Assembly: GCF_009184635.1 (NCBI RefSeq)
Contig: NZ_WELI01000010.1
Span: 62,001 to 126,000 of the forward strand
DNA length: 64,000 bases
Direction: 5' to 3'
Origin: Rudanella paleaurantiibacter
GTDB taxonomy: Bacteria > Bacteroidota > Bacteroidia > Cytophagales > Spirosomataceae
In this document: in pieces, positions 43,470 through 52,500 of the stretch
How the letters are laid out: each line of letters opens with the position of its first letter
Position numbering within the stretch: position 1 is the stretch's first letter
The notes under the pieces: model-generated
Database searches by the model: none
What the model was told of the DNA's origin: nothing
Seen by the model: the letters and a program-made list of their open reading frames with translations, nothing else
Made by a program: the position numbers and the translations under genes

Positions 43470-44522
43470 ATGGAATTAGGCATTAGCAGTTTTGGAGAAA
43501 TGAAGCCGGATGGGGTAGCGGGGCAAGCTGTCAATGCACATCGGCGAATGCAGGAACTTCTCGAGGAAATAAAACTGGCCGATGAGGTCGGCTTAGATGT
43601 ATTTGGTCTGGGTGAGCATCATCGCCCCGATTTTGTGGTGACAGTCCCTGAAGTAGTGCTGGCGGCTGCGGCTACCCTAACCCGCCGGATTCGGTTGTCG
43701 AGTGCCGTAACCGTGCTGAGTTCGGCCGACCCCGTGCGCGTTTTTCAGAATTTTGCCACGCTCGACCTGGTTTCGAATGGCCGGGCCGAAATTATGGCGG
43801 GCCGGGGGTCGTTTATCGAGTCGTTTCCATTGTTTGGGTACGATCTGAACAAATACGACGAGCTGTTCACCGAGAAACTCGATTTACTGCTGAACATCAA
43901 TAAAAACGAAATCGTAACGTGGGAGGGTAACCTGCGGGCTTCTATTGAGGAGCGAGGTGTGTACCCGCGGCCTATTCAGCCGGCTATTCCAATCTGGCTG
44001 GCAGTAGGGGGCACCCCCGCTTCGGCCGTTCGGGCGGGAACGCTCAATATACCGATGACGGTCGCGATTTTGGGCGGTACACCCGACCGGTTTGTGCCGT
44101 TTGTGAACCTGTACCGGCAGGCGGCCCGCAATGCCGGGCACGATACCACCCAGCAACAATTGGGTATAAACTCGCAGTTTTACCTCGCTGACGATTCGCA
44201 GCGGGCCGCCGATGAGTTTTTTCCACCCTACGAAATCCTGATGAATCGAGTCGGGCGGGAGCGGGGCTGGTCGCCCATAACCCGGGCGCATTTTGAGCAG
44301 ATGCGGCAGTTGGGGCCACTTATGGTGGGGAGCCCGGAGCAGGTAATCGATAAAATCCTGTATTTCCACGAGCTATTTGGCAACACGCGTTACATTGCGC
44401 AAACCATTAGCGGTTACGGTATTCCGCATGCCCGCACGCTGCGCTCGATCGAGCTGTTTGGGACAAAAGTAGCCCCGGCAGTTCGAAAAGCACTCGGGGT
44501 GTCGGCTATCGTAACAGCCTGA
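43470..44522 (+). CDS. LLM-class (luciferase-like) flavin oxidoreductase
   Basis: 350 residues from the ATG at 43470 ([10 protein letters not shown]). It is a luciferase-like TIM barrel: [43 protein letters not shown] (read in parts), [30 protein letters not shown] and a late [14 protein letters not shown]. It should bind reduced flavin (FMN or F420-like) and oxidise an unknown organic substrate. It has a likely promoter of its own and lies 117 bases after the GH97 gene. No partner flavin reductase is seen in the window. Confidence 0.87.
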   Translation: MELGISSFGEMKPDGVAGQAVNAHRRMQELLEEIKLADEVGLDVFGLGEHHRPDFVVTVPEVVLAAAATLTRRIRLSSAVTVLSSADPVRVFQNFATLDLVSNGRAEIMAGRGSFIESFPLFGYDLNKYDELFTEKLDLLLNINKNEIVTWEGNLRASIEERGVYPRPIQPAIPIWLAVGGTPASAVRAGTLNIPMTVAILGGTPDRFVPFVNLYRQAARNAGHDTTQQQLGINSQFYLADDSQRAADEFFPPYEILMNRVGRERGWSPITRAHFEQMRQLGPLMVGSPEQVIDKILYFHELFGNTRYIAQTISGYGIPHARTLRSIELFGTKVAPAVRKALGVSAIVTA

Positions 44523-44615
44523 TGCTGAGGAACCCGCTGTTCGGTTCCAGCCAGAAACGATGCACGAAGAACCCAAACCGTAAAACCATAACCCCCAAAC
44601 CGTACCTATACCTGC

Positions 44616-45443
44616 ATGAACCCTGTTCGTATCCTGTTCCTGTTTTTTCTTTTGGTGAGTGCTGGCTCGCTCCGGGCGGCCAAAATCGACACGGTAGAGA
44701 CCTACAGTGCATCGATGAAGAAAACGATTAAAGCCGTTGTCCTGACGCCCGACTCGTACAACAGTGGCCGTGAGTTTCCGGTGGTGTATTTGTTGCACGG
44801 GTACAGCGGCAACTACGCGGACTGGGTTAAAAAAGCACCGGCATTGGCCGGAGCAGTGGATGCGCAGGGCGTTATTGTGGTGTGCCCCGATGGAAATTAC
44901 GGGAGCTGGTATTTTGATAGCCCGGTCGATGCGTCGTTTCGGTACGAGACCTACTTGGCCAACGAGCTGGTGAATTGGGTCGATACGCACTATCGGACAG
45001 TCAAGAACCGGCAGGGCCGTGCCATTACGGGGCTGAGTATGGGCGGCCACGGGGCGCTTTATCTGGCGTTTCGGCATCAGGATGTGTTTGGGGCTGCGGG
45101 CAGTATGAGTGGCGGGGTGGATATTCGGCCGTTTCCGGCCAATTGGGATATTGCCAAGCGGTTGGGTACCTACGCACAGTTTCCTGAGCGGTGGGAGCAA
45201 AATACGGTCATCAACATGCTGCATCTGCTCATGCCGGGTTCACTCGCGCTCATCATCGATTGCGGCACGGAAGACTTCTTTTTTCGGGTCAACAACAATC
45301 TGCACGATAAGCTGCTCGAACGAAATATTGCGCACGACTACATTACCCGGCCCGGCGGCCATAACTGGGCGTACTGGAACAACGCCGTGAACTACCAGTT
45401 GCTGTTTATGCGGCAGTTTTTCGATAAGCCCAAACGGAATTAA
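44616..45443 (+). CDS. Exported esterase (alpha/beta hydrolase, esterase D-like)
   Basis: 275 residues with a signal peptide (MNPVRILFLFFLLVSAGSLRA). It has the esterase D/XynZ-type pattern: FPVVYLLHGYSGNYADWV, the nucleophile serine in ITGLSMGGHGALYLAF, the acid region DCGTEDFFFRVNN and the histidine in RPGGHNWAYW. Members cleave acyl or feruloyl esters on sugars or act as S-formylglutathione-type hydrolases; the export signal points to the former. The 93 bases before it contain a small direct repeat (CCCAAACCGTA). It is followed 30 bases later by an SGNH hydrolase, probably in the same unit. Confidence 0.87.
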   Translation: MNPVRILFLFFLLVSAGSLRAAKIDTVETYSASMKKTIKAVVLTPDSYNSGREFPVVYLLHGYSGNYADWVKKAPALAGAVDAQGVIVVCPDGNYGSWYFDSPVDASFRYETYLANELVNWVDTHYRTVKNRQGRAITGLSMGGHGALYLAFRHQDVFGAAGSMSGGVDIRPFPANWDIAKRLGTYAQFPERWEQNTVINMLHLLMPGSLALIIDCGTEDFFFRVNNNLHDKLLERNIAHDYITRPGGHNWAYWNNAVNYQLLFMRQFFDKPKRN

Positions 45444-45473
45444 CGCGTTTTTTCGAGGTAAATCGCCACACGT

Positions 45474-46436
45474 ATGAAATGGGTTCTTTGTGCGGTTTGG
45501 CTGCTGATTGGCCTGCTACTGACCGAAATTACTACCGCCCGGCCTTTTCCGCGCCGGGCGCAACGAATACTGTTTCTGGGCAATAGCATCACCTATGCGG
45601 GGACCTACGTAGCCGACATAGAAGCGTATCTGGTGGCTAAATACCCCAAACAGGCCTATGAGTTTATCAATGTAGGGTTGCCAAGCGAAACGGTGTCGGG
45701 CCTGAGCGAGCCCAATCATGCCAACGGCCGGTTTCCGCGCCCCGACCTGCACGAGCGGCTCGACCGGGTGCTGGCGCAAACCCGCCCCGATGTAGTTTTT
45801 GCCTGCTATGGCATGAACGATGGGATTTATCTTCCCCTCGACGAGTCGCGGTTTCGGGCTTACCGCGAGGGGATGAAGTGGTTGCACTCCGAGCTGAAAA
45901 AGGTAGGGGCCCGGCAAATTGTGTTTCTGACGCCCCCCGTGCACGACGACCCGCAGCTGGGCCTCAATGGCTATAACCGCACCCTCGACCGGTATTCAGA
46001 ATGGTTGCTGGCGCAGAAAGACACGCTGGCCTGGGAGGTTGCCGATGTGCATTTTCCGATGGTCCGTTTTCTGGAAAACAGGCGACAGACAGACCCCGGT
46101 TTCAAATTGGCGGCCGATGGCGTACATCCCGGCGAGCTGGGGCATTGGCTCATGGCGCGGGCTGTGCTGGGGTATCTGGGCGAGAAAGTAACCGACGAAC
46201 CAACGGCGCAGGCAGCTTTTGAAGCCGTCGGTTTAGCCAAAAACGTGCGGGCCGACGAAATCAGGCGGTTGGTTGGCCAACGGCAGGGCGTCATGAAAGA
46301 TGCCTGGTTGCGGGCTACGGGTCATAAACGGCCCGAAATGGCCGTGGGTAAACCCATGCCCGAAGCACGAGCGCAATACGACACCCTCGAACGACAGATT
46401 CGGGCCGTTGTGCAGGAGAAAAAAGGCCGCCCCTGA
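45474..46436 (+). CDS. Exported SGNH/GDSL hydrolase
   Basis: 320 residues with a signal peptide (VLCAVWLLIGLLLTEITTA). SGNH blocks are visible: block I ILFLGNSITYAG (catalytic Ser after Asn), the Gly block in FINVGLPSETVSG, block III YGMNDG, and block V DGVHPGELGHW with the Asp-His pair. It fits secreted carbohydrate or acyl esterases. The C-terminal 80 residues are a helical extension (EIRRLVGQRQGVMKDAWLRA and QYDTLERQIRAVVQEKKG, given in part). It sits directly after the esterase gene, and a palindromic repeat begins 8 bases after its stop. Confidence 0.87.
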   Translation: MKWVLCAVWLLIGLLLTEITTARPFPRRAQRILFLGNSITYAGTYVADIEAYLVAKYPKQAYEFINVGLPSETVSGLSEPNHANGRFPRPDLHERLDRVLAQTRPDVVFACYGMNDGIYLPLDESRFRAYREGMKWLHSELKKVGARQIVFLTPPVHDDPQLGLNGYNRTLDRYSEWLLAQKDTLAWEVADVHFPMVRFLENRRQTDPGFKLAADGVHPGELGHWLMARAVLGYLGEKVTDEPTAQAAFEAVGLAKNVRADEIRRLVGQRQGVMKDAWLRATGHKRPEMAVGKPMPEARAQYDTLERQIRAVVQEKKGRP

Positions 46437-46443
46437 TTAAAAT

Positions 46444-46606
46444 TAACGTGAATTATGGATAATTTGTATTACAACTATCTGTTTAACAAATGATTGCTGA
46501 CGCAGGGGCCTTCGACAGGCTCAGGCTGACTATAAACTTGAGAGCCGCCAGTCAGCCTGAGCCTGTCGAAGGCCCCTGCGTCAGCCAGTATGCATAATTC
46601 ACGTTA
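46444..46606. repeat. Palindromic repeat, copy 2
   Basis: 163 bp with perfect ends TAACGTGAATTATG / CATAATTCACGTTA and a perfect 36-bp inner stem starting GCTGACGCAGGGGCCTTCG. The 18-base loop ATAAACTTGAGAGCCGCC is the reverse complement of the copy 1 loop apart from one base. One stem pair differs from copy 1 on both arms (A-T against G-C). It is flanked by AAAT on each side. Confidence 0.9.
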
Positions 46607-46620
46607 AAATTAAAAGCCAT

Positions 46621-46658
46621 AAAAAAAGCAGCGATCCGAGAGGACCGCTGCTTTTTTA
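46621..46658. terminator. Bidirectional terminator of SGNH gene and rpsU
   Basis: Arms AAAAAAGCAGCG and CGCTGCTTTTTT with a short inner stem (TCC/GGA) and a GAGA loop. It gives a T-run on both strands between the convergent units. Confidence 0.9.
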
Positions 46659-46738
46659 TGCGAGGAATAGCTTGTCAACTTCAGATACCACTCGTTGCGC
46701 GCTTGAGTGGCTGGAGCATCGAAGCCTCACACCGGATA

Positions 46739-46936
46739 CTATTGCTCCGTGTGTTTGCCGTACATTCTTTCTTTGTAGGCAGCTTTGATGACCTCTGTCC
46801 GGCGCTTAACCGACGGTTTTTGGAAAGCCGTCCGCGACCGGAGTTCACGCAACACGCCCGTCTTCTCAAATTTCTTCTTGAAGCGTTTCAGGGCCTTGTC
46901 GATTGACTCGTTTTCTTTTACGTTAATGATTAACAT
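46739..46936 (-). CDS. rpsU: 30S ribosomal protein S21
   Basis: 65 residues, the full length of Bacteroidota S21: MLIINVKENESIDKALKRFK, then FEKTGVLRELRSRTAFQKPS and the basic tail KRRTEVIKAAYKERMYGK. It binds the small ribosomal subunit near the 3' end of 16S rRNA, where Bacteroidota also hide the anti-Shine-Dalgarno sequence. It has its own textbook promoter and an A-rich leader, and ends at a shared terminator. It is monocistronic. Confidence 0.97.
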   Translation of the reverse strand: MLIINVKENESIDKALKRFKKKFEKTGVLRELRSRTAFQKPSVKRRTEVIKAAYKERMYGKHTEQ

Positions 46937-46973
46937 AATCCGGATACTGTTTTTTTTTCGTTTAAACGGTCGG

Positions 46974-47004
46974 CAAAAGTAGTGTTTTACGATCGCTTTT
47001 CAAA
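46974..47004 (-). promoter_or_regulatory. rpsU promoter (TTTG-N19-TACTTTTG)
   Basis: Minus strand: -33 TTTG (47004-47001), 19-base spacer, -7 TACTTTTG (46981-46974). This is a full match to the Bacteroidota sigma-ABfr/RpoD consensus, about 38 bases before the ATG. The leader holds a run of nine A. Confidence 0.8.
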
Positions 47005-47119
47005 GCCAAACCCTCGAAATTAAGCCGCTAAAGCCCATAAACATTCCGTTAGTAAGTTAATTTGAGCCTGTTGGTAAGCCGTTTAACCCGGTTAGTGCGC
47101 GGTTTAGCAGGCTGGTTTA

Positions 47120-47470
47120 TCAAAGCCGGGTAATGCCGAGCAGCTCGGTCAGAAGCTCGCTGGCTTGCTGTAAGTTGCGTTGCATCATGGTAATCAAGTG
47201 CGCCCGGTCCGCATCGGATTGGGCCATCTGGAGCATATTAGCCGTGCCTGAAATAACGCCAAAGTGGCTACGGAGGTCGTGCGAGATGGCTCGTAACCGG
47301 TCGTTTTTTTCGGTCTGATTGGATTGCGTTTCGGGAGGTGATACTGCCGGAAGTCCAGTCAACGGTTCACGCTGGGTGTCGAGGGGAGCGGTGGAAGCCT
47401 CCTGGCTAACCAACGAGACGACTGGTGGAATATGGATGTCTGAATTTTGGGTGGATTGTTTCGTAGCCAT
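47120..47470 (-). CDS. HisKA-only protein (no kinase ATPase domain)
   Basis: 116 residues. The first 55 are Ser/Thr/Pro/Gln-rich and look disordered. The rest is a histidine-kinase dimerisation helix pair with an H-box-like LRAISHDLRSHFGVISG (H64) and a second helix ending LLTELLGITRL. The ATP-binding half of a kinase is missing and the stop is clean, with no further kinase motif downstream. It may serve as a phosphotransfer or kinase-interfering protein, or be the stable remnant of a kinase. It is divergent from ppx. I know of no named family for it. Confidence 0.65.
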   Translation of the reverse strand: MATKQSTQNSDIHIPPVVSLVSQEASTAPLDTQREPLTGLPAVSPPETQSNQTEKNDRLRAISHDLRSHFGVISGTANMLQMAQSDADRAHLITMMQRNLQQASELLTELLGITRL

Positions 47471-47516
47471 ACGATACAGAGAGTCGCTTCAGATAAACCC
47501 GTCTCGTGCGGGATGG

Positions 47517-47546
47517 TTTGCCGAACGAGGGCAAGTTGTACTTTTG
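47517..47546 (+). promoter_or_regulatory. ppx promoter (TTTG-N18-TACTTTTG)
   Basis: -33 TTTG (47517-47520), 18-base spacer, -7 TACTTTTG (47539-47546). The ATG follows only 5 bases after the -7 box, so the mRNA should be leaderless or nearly so. Confidence 0.7.
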
Positions 47547-47551
47547 TCAGG

Positions 47552-48520
47552 ATGAAACAAGCAGTTATTGATTTAGGTACCAATACCTTTCACCTCATGA
47601 TTGTCGAACAGACCGTTGCCCAACCCTGGACGGTGCTGTTTCGGGAAAGCCGACCCGCTAAAATAGGTAAAGGCGGCATTGGTCAGAACCAAATCACCGA
47701 CGAAGCCATCGAACGGGCCCTGACGGTACTGACCTATTTTCGGTCGGTACTCGACGCGCACGGTATTGACCCGGCTCAGGTGCAGGCCTTTGGTACGAGT
47801 GCGATCCGGGTGGCGGGCAATCAGGACCAGTTTGTCGAGACGGTGGCGCGGGCAACGGGTATCCGAATTCAGGTGATTTCGGGCGATCAGGAGGCCGCGT
47901 ATATCTATGCTGGCGTGCTGGCGTCGGGGGCCATGAACCTCCTGCCGTCGGGCGACCCCGAGCCGCCGGTATCGCTCGTGATGGATATTGGCGGGGGAAG
48001 TGTTGAATTTATTCTGGGGACTACCGAGCGGATTTTCTGGAAACAAAGTTTTGAGATGGGCGGGCAGCGGCTCATGGACCGGTTTATGCCCAACCCACAA
48101 AACGCCATCAGTCTGGCGGCTGTGGAGCGCATGAACGACTATTTCCGGGAGCAACTCCTGCCGCTAGTCAACGCGATTCATCAGTATGCTCCCACTACCG
48201 GCCGACCGTTGCAACTTGTGGGCTCGTCGGGTACGTTTGATACCCTGATTGATATGCAGTATTGTCACGAGACCGGCCATTGGCCCGACTCTGAACAGGC
48301 TGCGTTTGTGCTGCCCGTCGCCGAATTTTACCGGGCTTACGAGTTGTTGCTGACCCGTAATCATGACGAGCGGATGCAACTGCCGGGTATGATCGAGTTG
48401 CGCGTCGACATGATTGTGGTGGCTGTTTGCCTGATCGATTATATTCTGACCACCTTTGGGATTCAGACCATAACCGTGTCCCGGTACTCGTTGAAAGAGG
48501 GCGTACTGGCGGGTATCTGA
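47552..48520 (+). CDS. ppx: Ppx/GppA phosphatase family protein
   Basis: 322 residues from the ATG at 47552. It has the ASKHA fold of exopolyphosphatase/guanosine pentaphosphatase: phosphate-1 loop VIDLGTNTFHLMIVE, AFGTSAIRVAGNQDQFVE, ISGDQEAAYIYAGV, and phosphate-2 loop VMDIGGGSVEFILG. It is the short form lacking the C-terminal HD domain. It degrades polyphosphate or pppGpp in the cytoplasm. The start is set by the promoter, whose -7 box ends 5 bases before the ATG. The BASS transporter gene follows 71 bases later. Confidence 0.9.
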   Translation: MKQAVIDLGTNTFHLMIVEQTVAQPWTVLFRESRPAKIGKGGIGQNQITDEAIERALTVLTYFRSVLDAHGIDPAQVQAFGTSAIRVAGNQDQFVETVARATGIRIQVISGDQEAAYIYAGVLASGAMNLLPSGDPEPPVSLVMDIGGGSVEFILGTTERIFWKQSFEMGGQRLMDRFMPNPQNAISLAAVERMNDYFREQLLPLVNAIHQYAPTTGRPLQLVGSSGTFDTLIDMQYCHETGHWPDSEQAAFVLPVAEFYRAYELLLTRNHDERMQLPGMIELRVDMIVVAVCLIDYILTTFGIQTITVSRYSLKEGVLAGI

Positions 48521-48591
48521 CGCCTGCGCCTGACTTACCTCAACTGAAACCCCTAAACCATAAGCGCCCTCCCGGCCTGACTACCACCCCT

Positions 48592-49599
48592 ATGCATGGC
48601 GAAACAAGTACATCGTCTTCTTATCGTAATCTTCTTTACACGCTTCTGATTGGGGTGGCCGTTGTGCTGGCTCTGTTGTTTCCGGGTCTCTTTACCGAGG
48701 TCGGTGGGTTTCCGCTCAAAAAGCTGATTGTACCCCTGTTGCAGATCATCATGCTGGGTATGGGTACCACCATGTCGCTTGCCGATTTTGAGGGTGTTGT
48801 CAAACAGCCTAAGGCCGTGCTGATCGGGGTACTTTGTCAATTCACCATTATGCCCACGCTGGGGTTTGTGCTGGCCAACAGCTTTGATTTTTCGCCCGAA
48901 ATTGCGGCCGGTGTCGTACTGATTGGCTGCTCGCCGAGTGGACTGGCTTCCAATGTGATCAGTTTTGTGGCCAAAGCCAATGTGCCTTTATCGATCACCG
49001 TAACCACAGTGGCTACGTTGCTGGCCCCATTCCTGACACCCGCTCTGATGACCCTACTGGCGGGTCAGTTTATCGAGATCGGGTTCTGGAAAATGATGGT
49101 GGAAATCGTGCAGATGGTCATTCTTCCCATTGCCGTTGGTTTGGTGCTGAACCGGGTATTCCGGAAATCGACCGTGTTTATCAACGGGGTTATGCCGCTT
49201 ATCTCGATGGGGGGGATTGTCCTTATTGTAGCCATTATCACGGCCGCAGGCCGGGAGAGCCTGCTCAATGTAGGCTGGGTTTTGGCGTTGTGCGTACTGA
49301 CCCACAACCTATTGGGTTTTGCACTCGGCTACTGGTCTGCCCGGCTTTTTGGCCTCAACGAGCAAAGCAGCCGGACTATAGCGATTGAAGTAGGGTTGCA
49401 AAATGCCGGACTGGCGTCGGGCCTGGCTGTACAAATGGGTAAAGTAGCTACCGTTGGGCTGGCTCCGGCTTTATTTGGCCCGATCATGAACACAACGGGC
49501 TCGTTGCTGGGTACCTACTGGAGTCAACGGCCCGTAACAACTGGCAACGAACAACCAACAGTGAACAACGATCAGCGAACAATGAGCAACGATCAATGA
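48592..49599 (+). CDS. Bile acid:sodium symporter (BASS/SBF) family transporter
   Basis: 335 residues from the ATG at 48592, with about ten membrane helices. It has the BASS pattern MLGMGTTMSLADFEGVVKQP, LIGCSPSGLASNVISFVAKAN and TIAIEVGLQNAGLASGLAVQ, with the sodium-site Glu-x-Gly-x-Gln-Asn. The family carries organic acids such as bile acids, pantoate or pyruvate with sodium; the substrate is unknown. The last 18 residues (GNEQPTVNNDQRTMSNDQ) are Asn/Asp/Gln-rich, coded by short imperfect DNA repeats (GAACAA, AACGATCA), and look like acquired non-family sequence. Confidence 0.88.
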   Translation: MHGETSTSSSYRNLLYTLLIGVAVVLALLFPGLFTEVGGFPLKKLIVPLLQIIMLGMGTTMSLADFEGVVKQPKAVLIGVLCQFTIMPTLGFVLANSFDFSPEIAAGVVLIGCSPSGLASNVISFVAKANVPLSITVTTVATLLAPFLTPALMTLLAGQFIEIGFWKMMVEIVQMVILPIAVGLVLNRVFRKSTVFINGVMPLISMGGIVLIVAIITAAGRESLLNVGWVLALCVLTHNLLGFALGYWSARLFGLNEQSSRTIAIEVGLQNAGLASGLAVQMGKVATVGLAPALFGPIMNTTGSLLGTYWSQRPVTTGNEQPTVNNDQRTMSNDQ

Positions 49600-49637
49600 A
49601 CAATATGGTTTTTACCCAATAGGGCAGTTGTTCACTG

Positions 49638-52181
49638 TCAAAGCCCTACCCAGGCCGATACTTTGATGGCGAACGGCGTTACTCCGGGGTTGTCGCGGTA
49701 GGTGAGCCGATGTGTGGCATCGACGCGGAACAGCTTAAAGATATTGTCGATACCGTAGCCTAACTCAATGTAAGGCACCTTGCCTAAGGACTGGAAACCC
49801 GTAACTGGCTGCCCCAGATCATTGACAGGGGCCACCAGCCGTACATTTTCGGGGCGAATGCCACCCGCCATAATACGACCCGTGACCAGCGTACGCCATT
49901 TGAGCCGCTTGATGGCCGGAATCCGGTTGAAAAACAGTCCCTCGAAGTTATGCTCCACGTGTGCCGACGCGTAGCGGTCGGTGGCAAACTCGAAGAAATT
50001 CATCAGGTTATACGCGTTATACACGTAAAAAGAGGTTTCGTTGCCGAGTGGGATAAACAGCAACGGATACGGCACCCGCGAGGGTATCAGACCTGCCCCC
50101 AGCGTGTAGCTCGTGCGGCCCAGTACCCCCATTCGGAAGGAATGTTTCATCTCCAGCAGAAACCGGCCGTAGGGCACATACGATGCCGAGCTGTTGTGCA
50201 GGCCGAGTGTGTACCGGAATGTAAGTTCGGGCTTGCGCGTAGCCCCAAAACTTAACCGCTCGTTATCGCTCTGCACGACCACCTCATCGGGCGCAAACCG
50301 GGTTTCAAATACCATCTCAGCTGTACGGAACTGACTACGAATACTCTCGTCGGCCGGGTTGTCGGGGTTGGCGTAGTACGCAAACGGAAACAGCGGGTTA
50401 AACGAGCGTTCGCGGAGGGTCACGGTCTGCGTGAATCCTTTGCCCAGTTCCCGCCGGATGTAGGCCGAGCTTTGTTCCTGCATGTAAGGCCGCCGGATAA
50501 TGCCAAAGCGGGAGTAGGCCAGAAACAGGTAATTGGTGCCGATATTTTCCGACGAAACACCCAGCCGCTCGAGGTCGTACGAGTGCCGGAAACCGATTAC
50601 CGTCCAGGGTTTACGCTTCAAAATATAATCGGCACCGATGGCGTATTTAAAGCGTTCATCGCGGGTGCCGTACGCCAGATACCCACTGAGGGTCCACCGG
50701 CGGCTGAAATAGCTGTTGGTACGCAGGCCCACCCGAAACCGGTTGCCTTCGATGTCGTTGTTCGCATACGTATAAAGCAGGGGCCCTACGTCGACGTTGA
50801 CCTTACCAATGGGCTGATACCCGTTGGCAAACAGCCGGATAGCCTCGCCGGTGACTTTCACAATGGGTACATTCCGGACGGAATCGACCACCCGAAACGC
50901 CCGGAGTTCATCGGCCGAGATGGAGTCGGGCCGGGCCGCCTGCCAGTATCCTTTCGGCACATCGCGGTAATCATCGGCCAGTTCGAGCGAGGGGCTATAA
51001 AACGCGAGGGGCTGCGGTTGATTGATGACAATATTACGGGCCGACGCAAAAAAACGGACCAGTGCGCCGGGGGCGTTGGGAGTCAGTTCGTCGGTGTCGA
51101 TACGGACTTCGGTGCGCACCGGTAAGCGGGCTCCACCGGGCAGCGTTTCCAGTTCCTGCCCAACACGAATCTCGTCGATGAAATTAATATTGGCGCGCCG
51201 ATCAATGCGGGTTTCAATCTGCACCAAACCCAGCCGGTTGGTATCGAGCCAGGCCGTACCCACAAAAGCGAGGTCGGTGGCGCGTTTGGGCTCAAAGTCG
51301 ATCTCGTAGCAGATCTGATCGCCCACAGCCACCGTGTCTATCATTTGTACTTTGTAAAGGGCCTCCCAGGCCTCGCCCAAAGGCGAGGGGATGTCTTTAC
51401 GCAAAACCCTGACGTAATTCTGGTAAAAATTGTACTGCTGAAACGAAGCGCCGGTAAATTGAGAAAGCAGTCCACCTTCCTGAATCCCGACGGCTTTGAT
51501 CTGGGTTTTCAGAATTTTTTCTTTTGTTCGGTCGGGCTGGTTGCGCTGATAGTATTCCGAGTGATTTTCGGTGATGAATACCGGAACGGCCGGCTGCCCG
51601 TTGTCGTCGGTAATGGCCGGTAGCCGGTTCAGTACCTTACCAATGGGCCCCTTGCGCCGGACTACCGTTTCGCCATTGCGTTTGGTCCGAGTCTTCTTCT
51701 CAACATTGTTGATGTACGCTTCAACCTTCGTGTAACTTTCGTACTGAAACGCGCTCAGTTGTTCGGGGTTGAACTCGTTGCGCCGGGCGAGGGCTGCCCG
51801 GAGGACCCGGTAGGCGGGGTCGCCCCCTTTGCCGTACACGCGCACTTCCTGAAGCCGGTTCTCGGCCGATTCGAGCGCAATGGTGATCGTCTGAACAGGC
51901 TCGCGGGTGAGGGCTACGGCCTTGGTACGAAAGCCCAGGCTGGTTACCAGCAGTGAGTCGCCAATTTGGGTGGTCTTAAGCTGAAAACGTCCCTCGGCGT
52001 CGGCTGTTGTGCCCACGGTACGGCCTTTGATCGATAGCGAAGCGAAGGGGACGCCCGCATTATTGGCGGCCTCCTTTACCTGACCCGTAATGGTGTAAAC
52101 AACCTGACCCTGTACGAGTAGTGGAAACAGGAGTAAAAACCAGACAAAGCCAGAAATCGCAAATCGTATCGATGGAATCAT
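49638..52181 (-). CDS. DUF5686 outer-membrane protein with carboxypeptidase-like domain
   Basis: 847 residues. A signal peptide (ending LLVQGQ) is followed by a carboxypeptidase-regulatory-like beta sandwich (about 28-110: YTITGQVKEAANNAGVPFAS, VGTTADAEGRFQL). A DUF5686 region then starts ENRLQEVRVYGKGGDPAYRVL and includes AFQYESYTKVEAYINN, and a long barrel-like C-terminus ends FAIKVSAWVGL. It resembles a SusC/TonB receptor in its first domain but has no plug. Role unknown; an outer-membrane structural or transport function is inferred. Transcribed alone, convergent with the BASS gene. Confidence 0.85.
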   Translation of the reverse strand: MIPSIRFAISGFVWFLLLFPLLVQGQVVYTITGQVKEAANNAGVPFASLSIKGRTVGTTADAEGRFQLKTTQIGDSLLVTSLGFRTKAVALTREPVQTITIALESAENRLQEVRVYGKGGDPAYRVLRAALARRNEFNPEQLSAFQYESYTKVEAYINNVEKKTRTKRNGETVVRRKGPIGKVLNRLPAITDDNGQPAVPVFITENHSEYYQRNQPDRTKEKILKTQIKAVGIQEGGLLSQFTGASFQQYNFYQNYVRVLRKDIPSPLGEAWEALYKVQMIDTVAVGDQICYEIDFEPKRATDLAFVGTAWLDTNRLGLVQIETRIDRRANINFIDEIRVGQELETLPGGARLPVRTEVRIDTDELTPNAPGALVRFFASARNIVINQPQPLAFYSPSLELADDYRDVPKGYWQAARPDSISADELRAFRVVDSVRNVPIVKVTGEAIRLFANGYQPIGKVNVDVGPLLYTYANNDIEGNRFRVGLRTNSYFSRRWTLSGYLAYGTRDERFKYAIGADYILKRKPWTVIGFRHSYDLERLGVSSENIGTNYLFLAYSRFGIIRRPYMQEQSSAYIRRELGKGFTQTVTLRERSFNPLFPFAYYANPDNPADESIRSQFRTAEMVFETRFAPDEVVVQSDNERLSFGATRKPELTFRYTLGLHNSSASYVPYGRFLLEMKHSFRMGVLGRTSYTLGAGLIPSRVPYPLLFIPLGNETSFYVYNAYNLMNFFEFATDRYASAHVEHNFEGLFFNRIPAIKRLKWRTLVTGRIMAGGIRPENVRLVAPVNDLGQPVTGFQSLGKVPYIELGYGIDNIFKLFRVDATHRLTYRDNPGVTPFAIKVSAWVGL

Positions 52182-52500
52182 GAACAGCGGGGGGAATTAG
52201 AATTGTCCTATTAACGACAAACCCGTCAACTTGGTTTACCAGCCGATAAATATTGTGATGAACGGTAGGGGAAATGGGTGCATGCTCGCTTACGCCTTTG
52301 TAAGCGAGCACATAGGCAGAAAAGAATAATACTATTTCGAGAATAATTTGTTTGGTCTGTCTGAACCCGCGTTTATGCTATTATGGGTTGCTGTACGCTG
52401 AGCAGGGTTTATGAGGGAGTACGGAGGGCAAAAATGAGTGAGTGGCTCTGTGCGATCACAGGCCACCTCAACTCTAAACTGTTGACTGCAAACTCTAAAT
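52182..52500. other. Intergenic region with one stem-loop
   Basis: 319 bases between two minus-strand genes. It holds a perfect 11-bp stem (TGCTCGCTTAC and complement, loop GCCTTT) at 52283-52310 without a T-run on either side. No gene, promoter box or repeat shared with other parts of the window was seen. The DUF5686 promoter must lie here. Confidence 0.55.
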
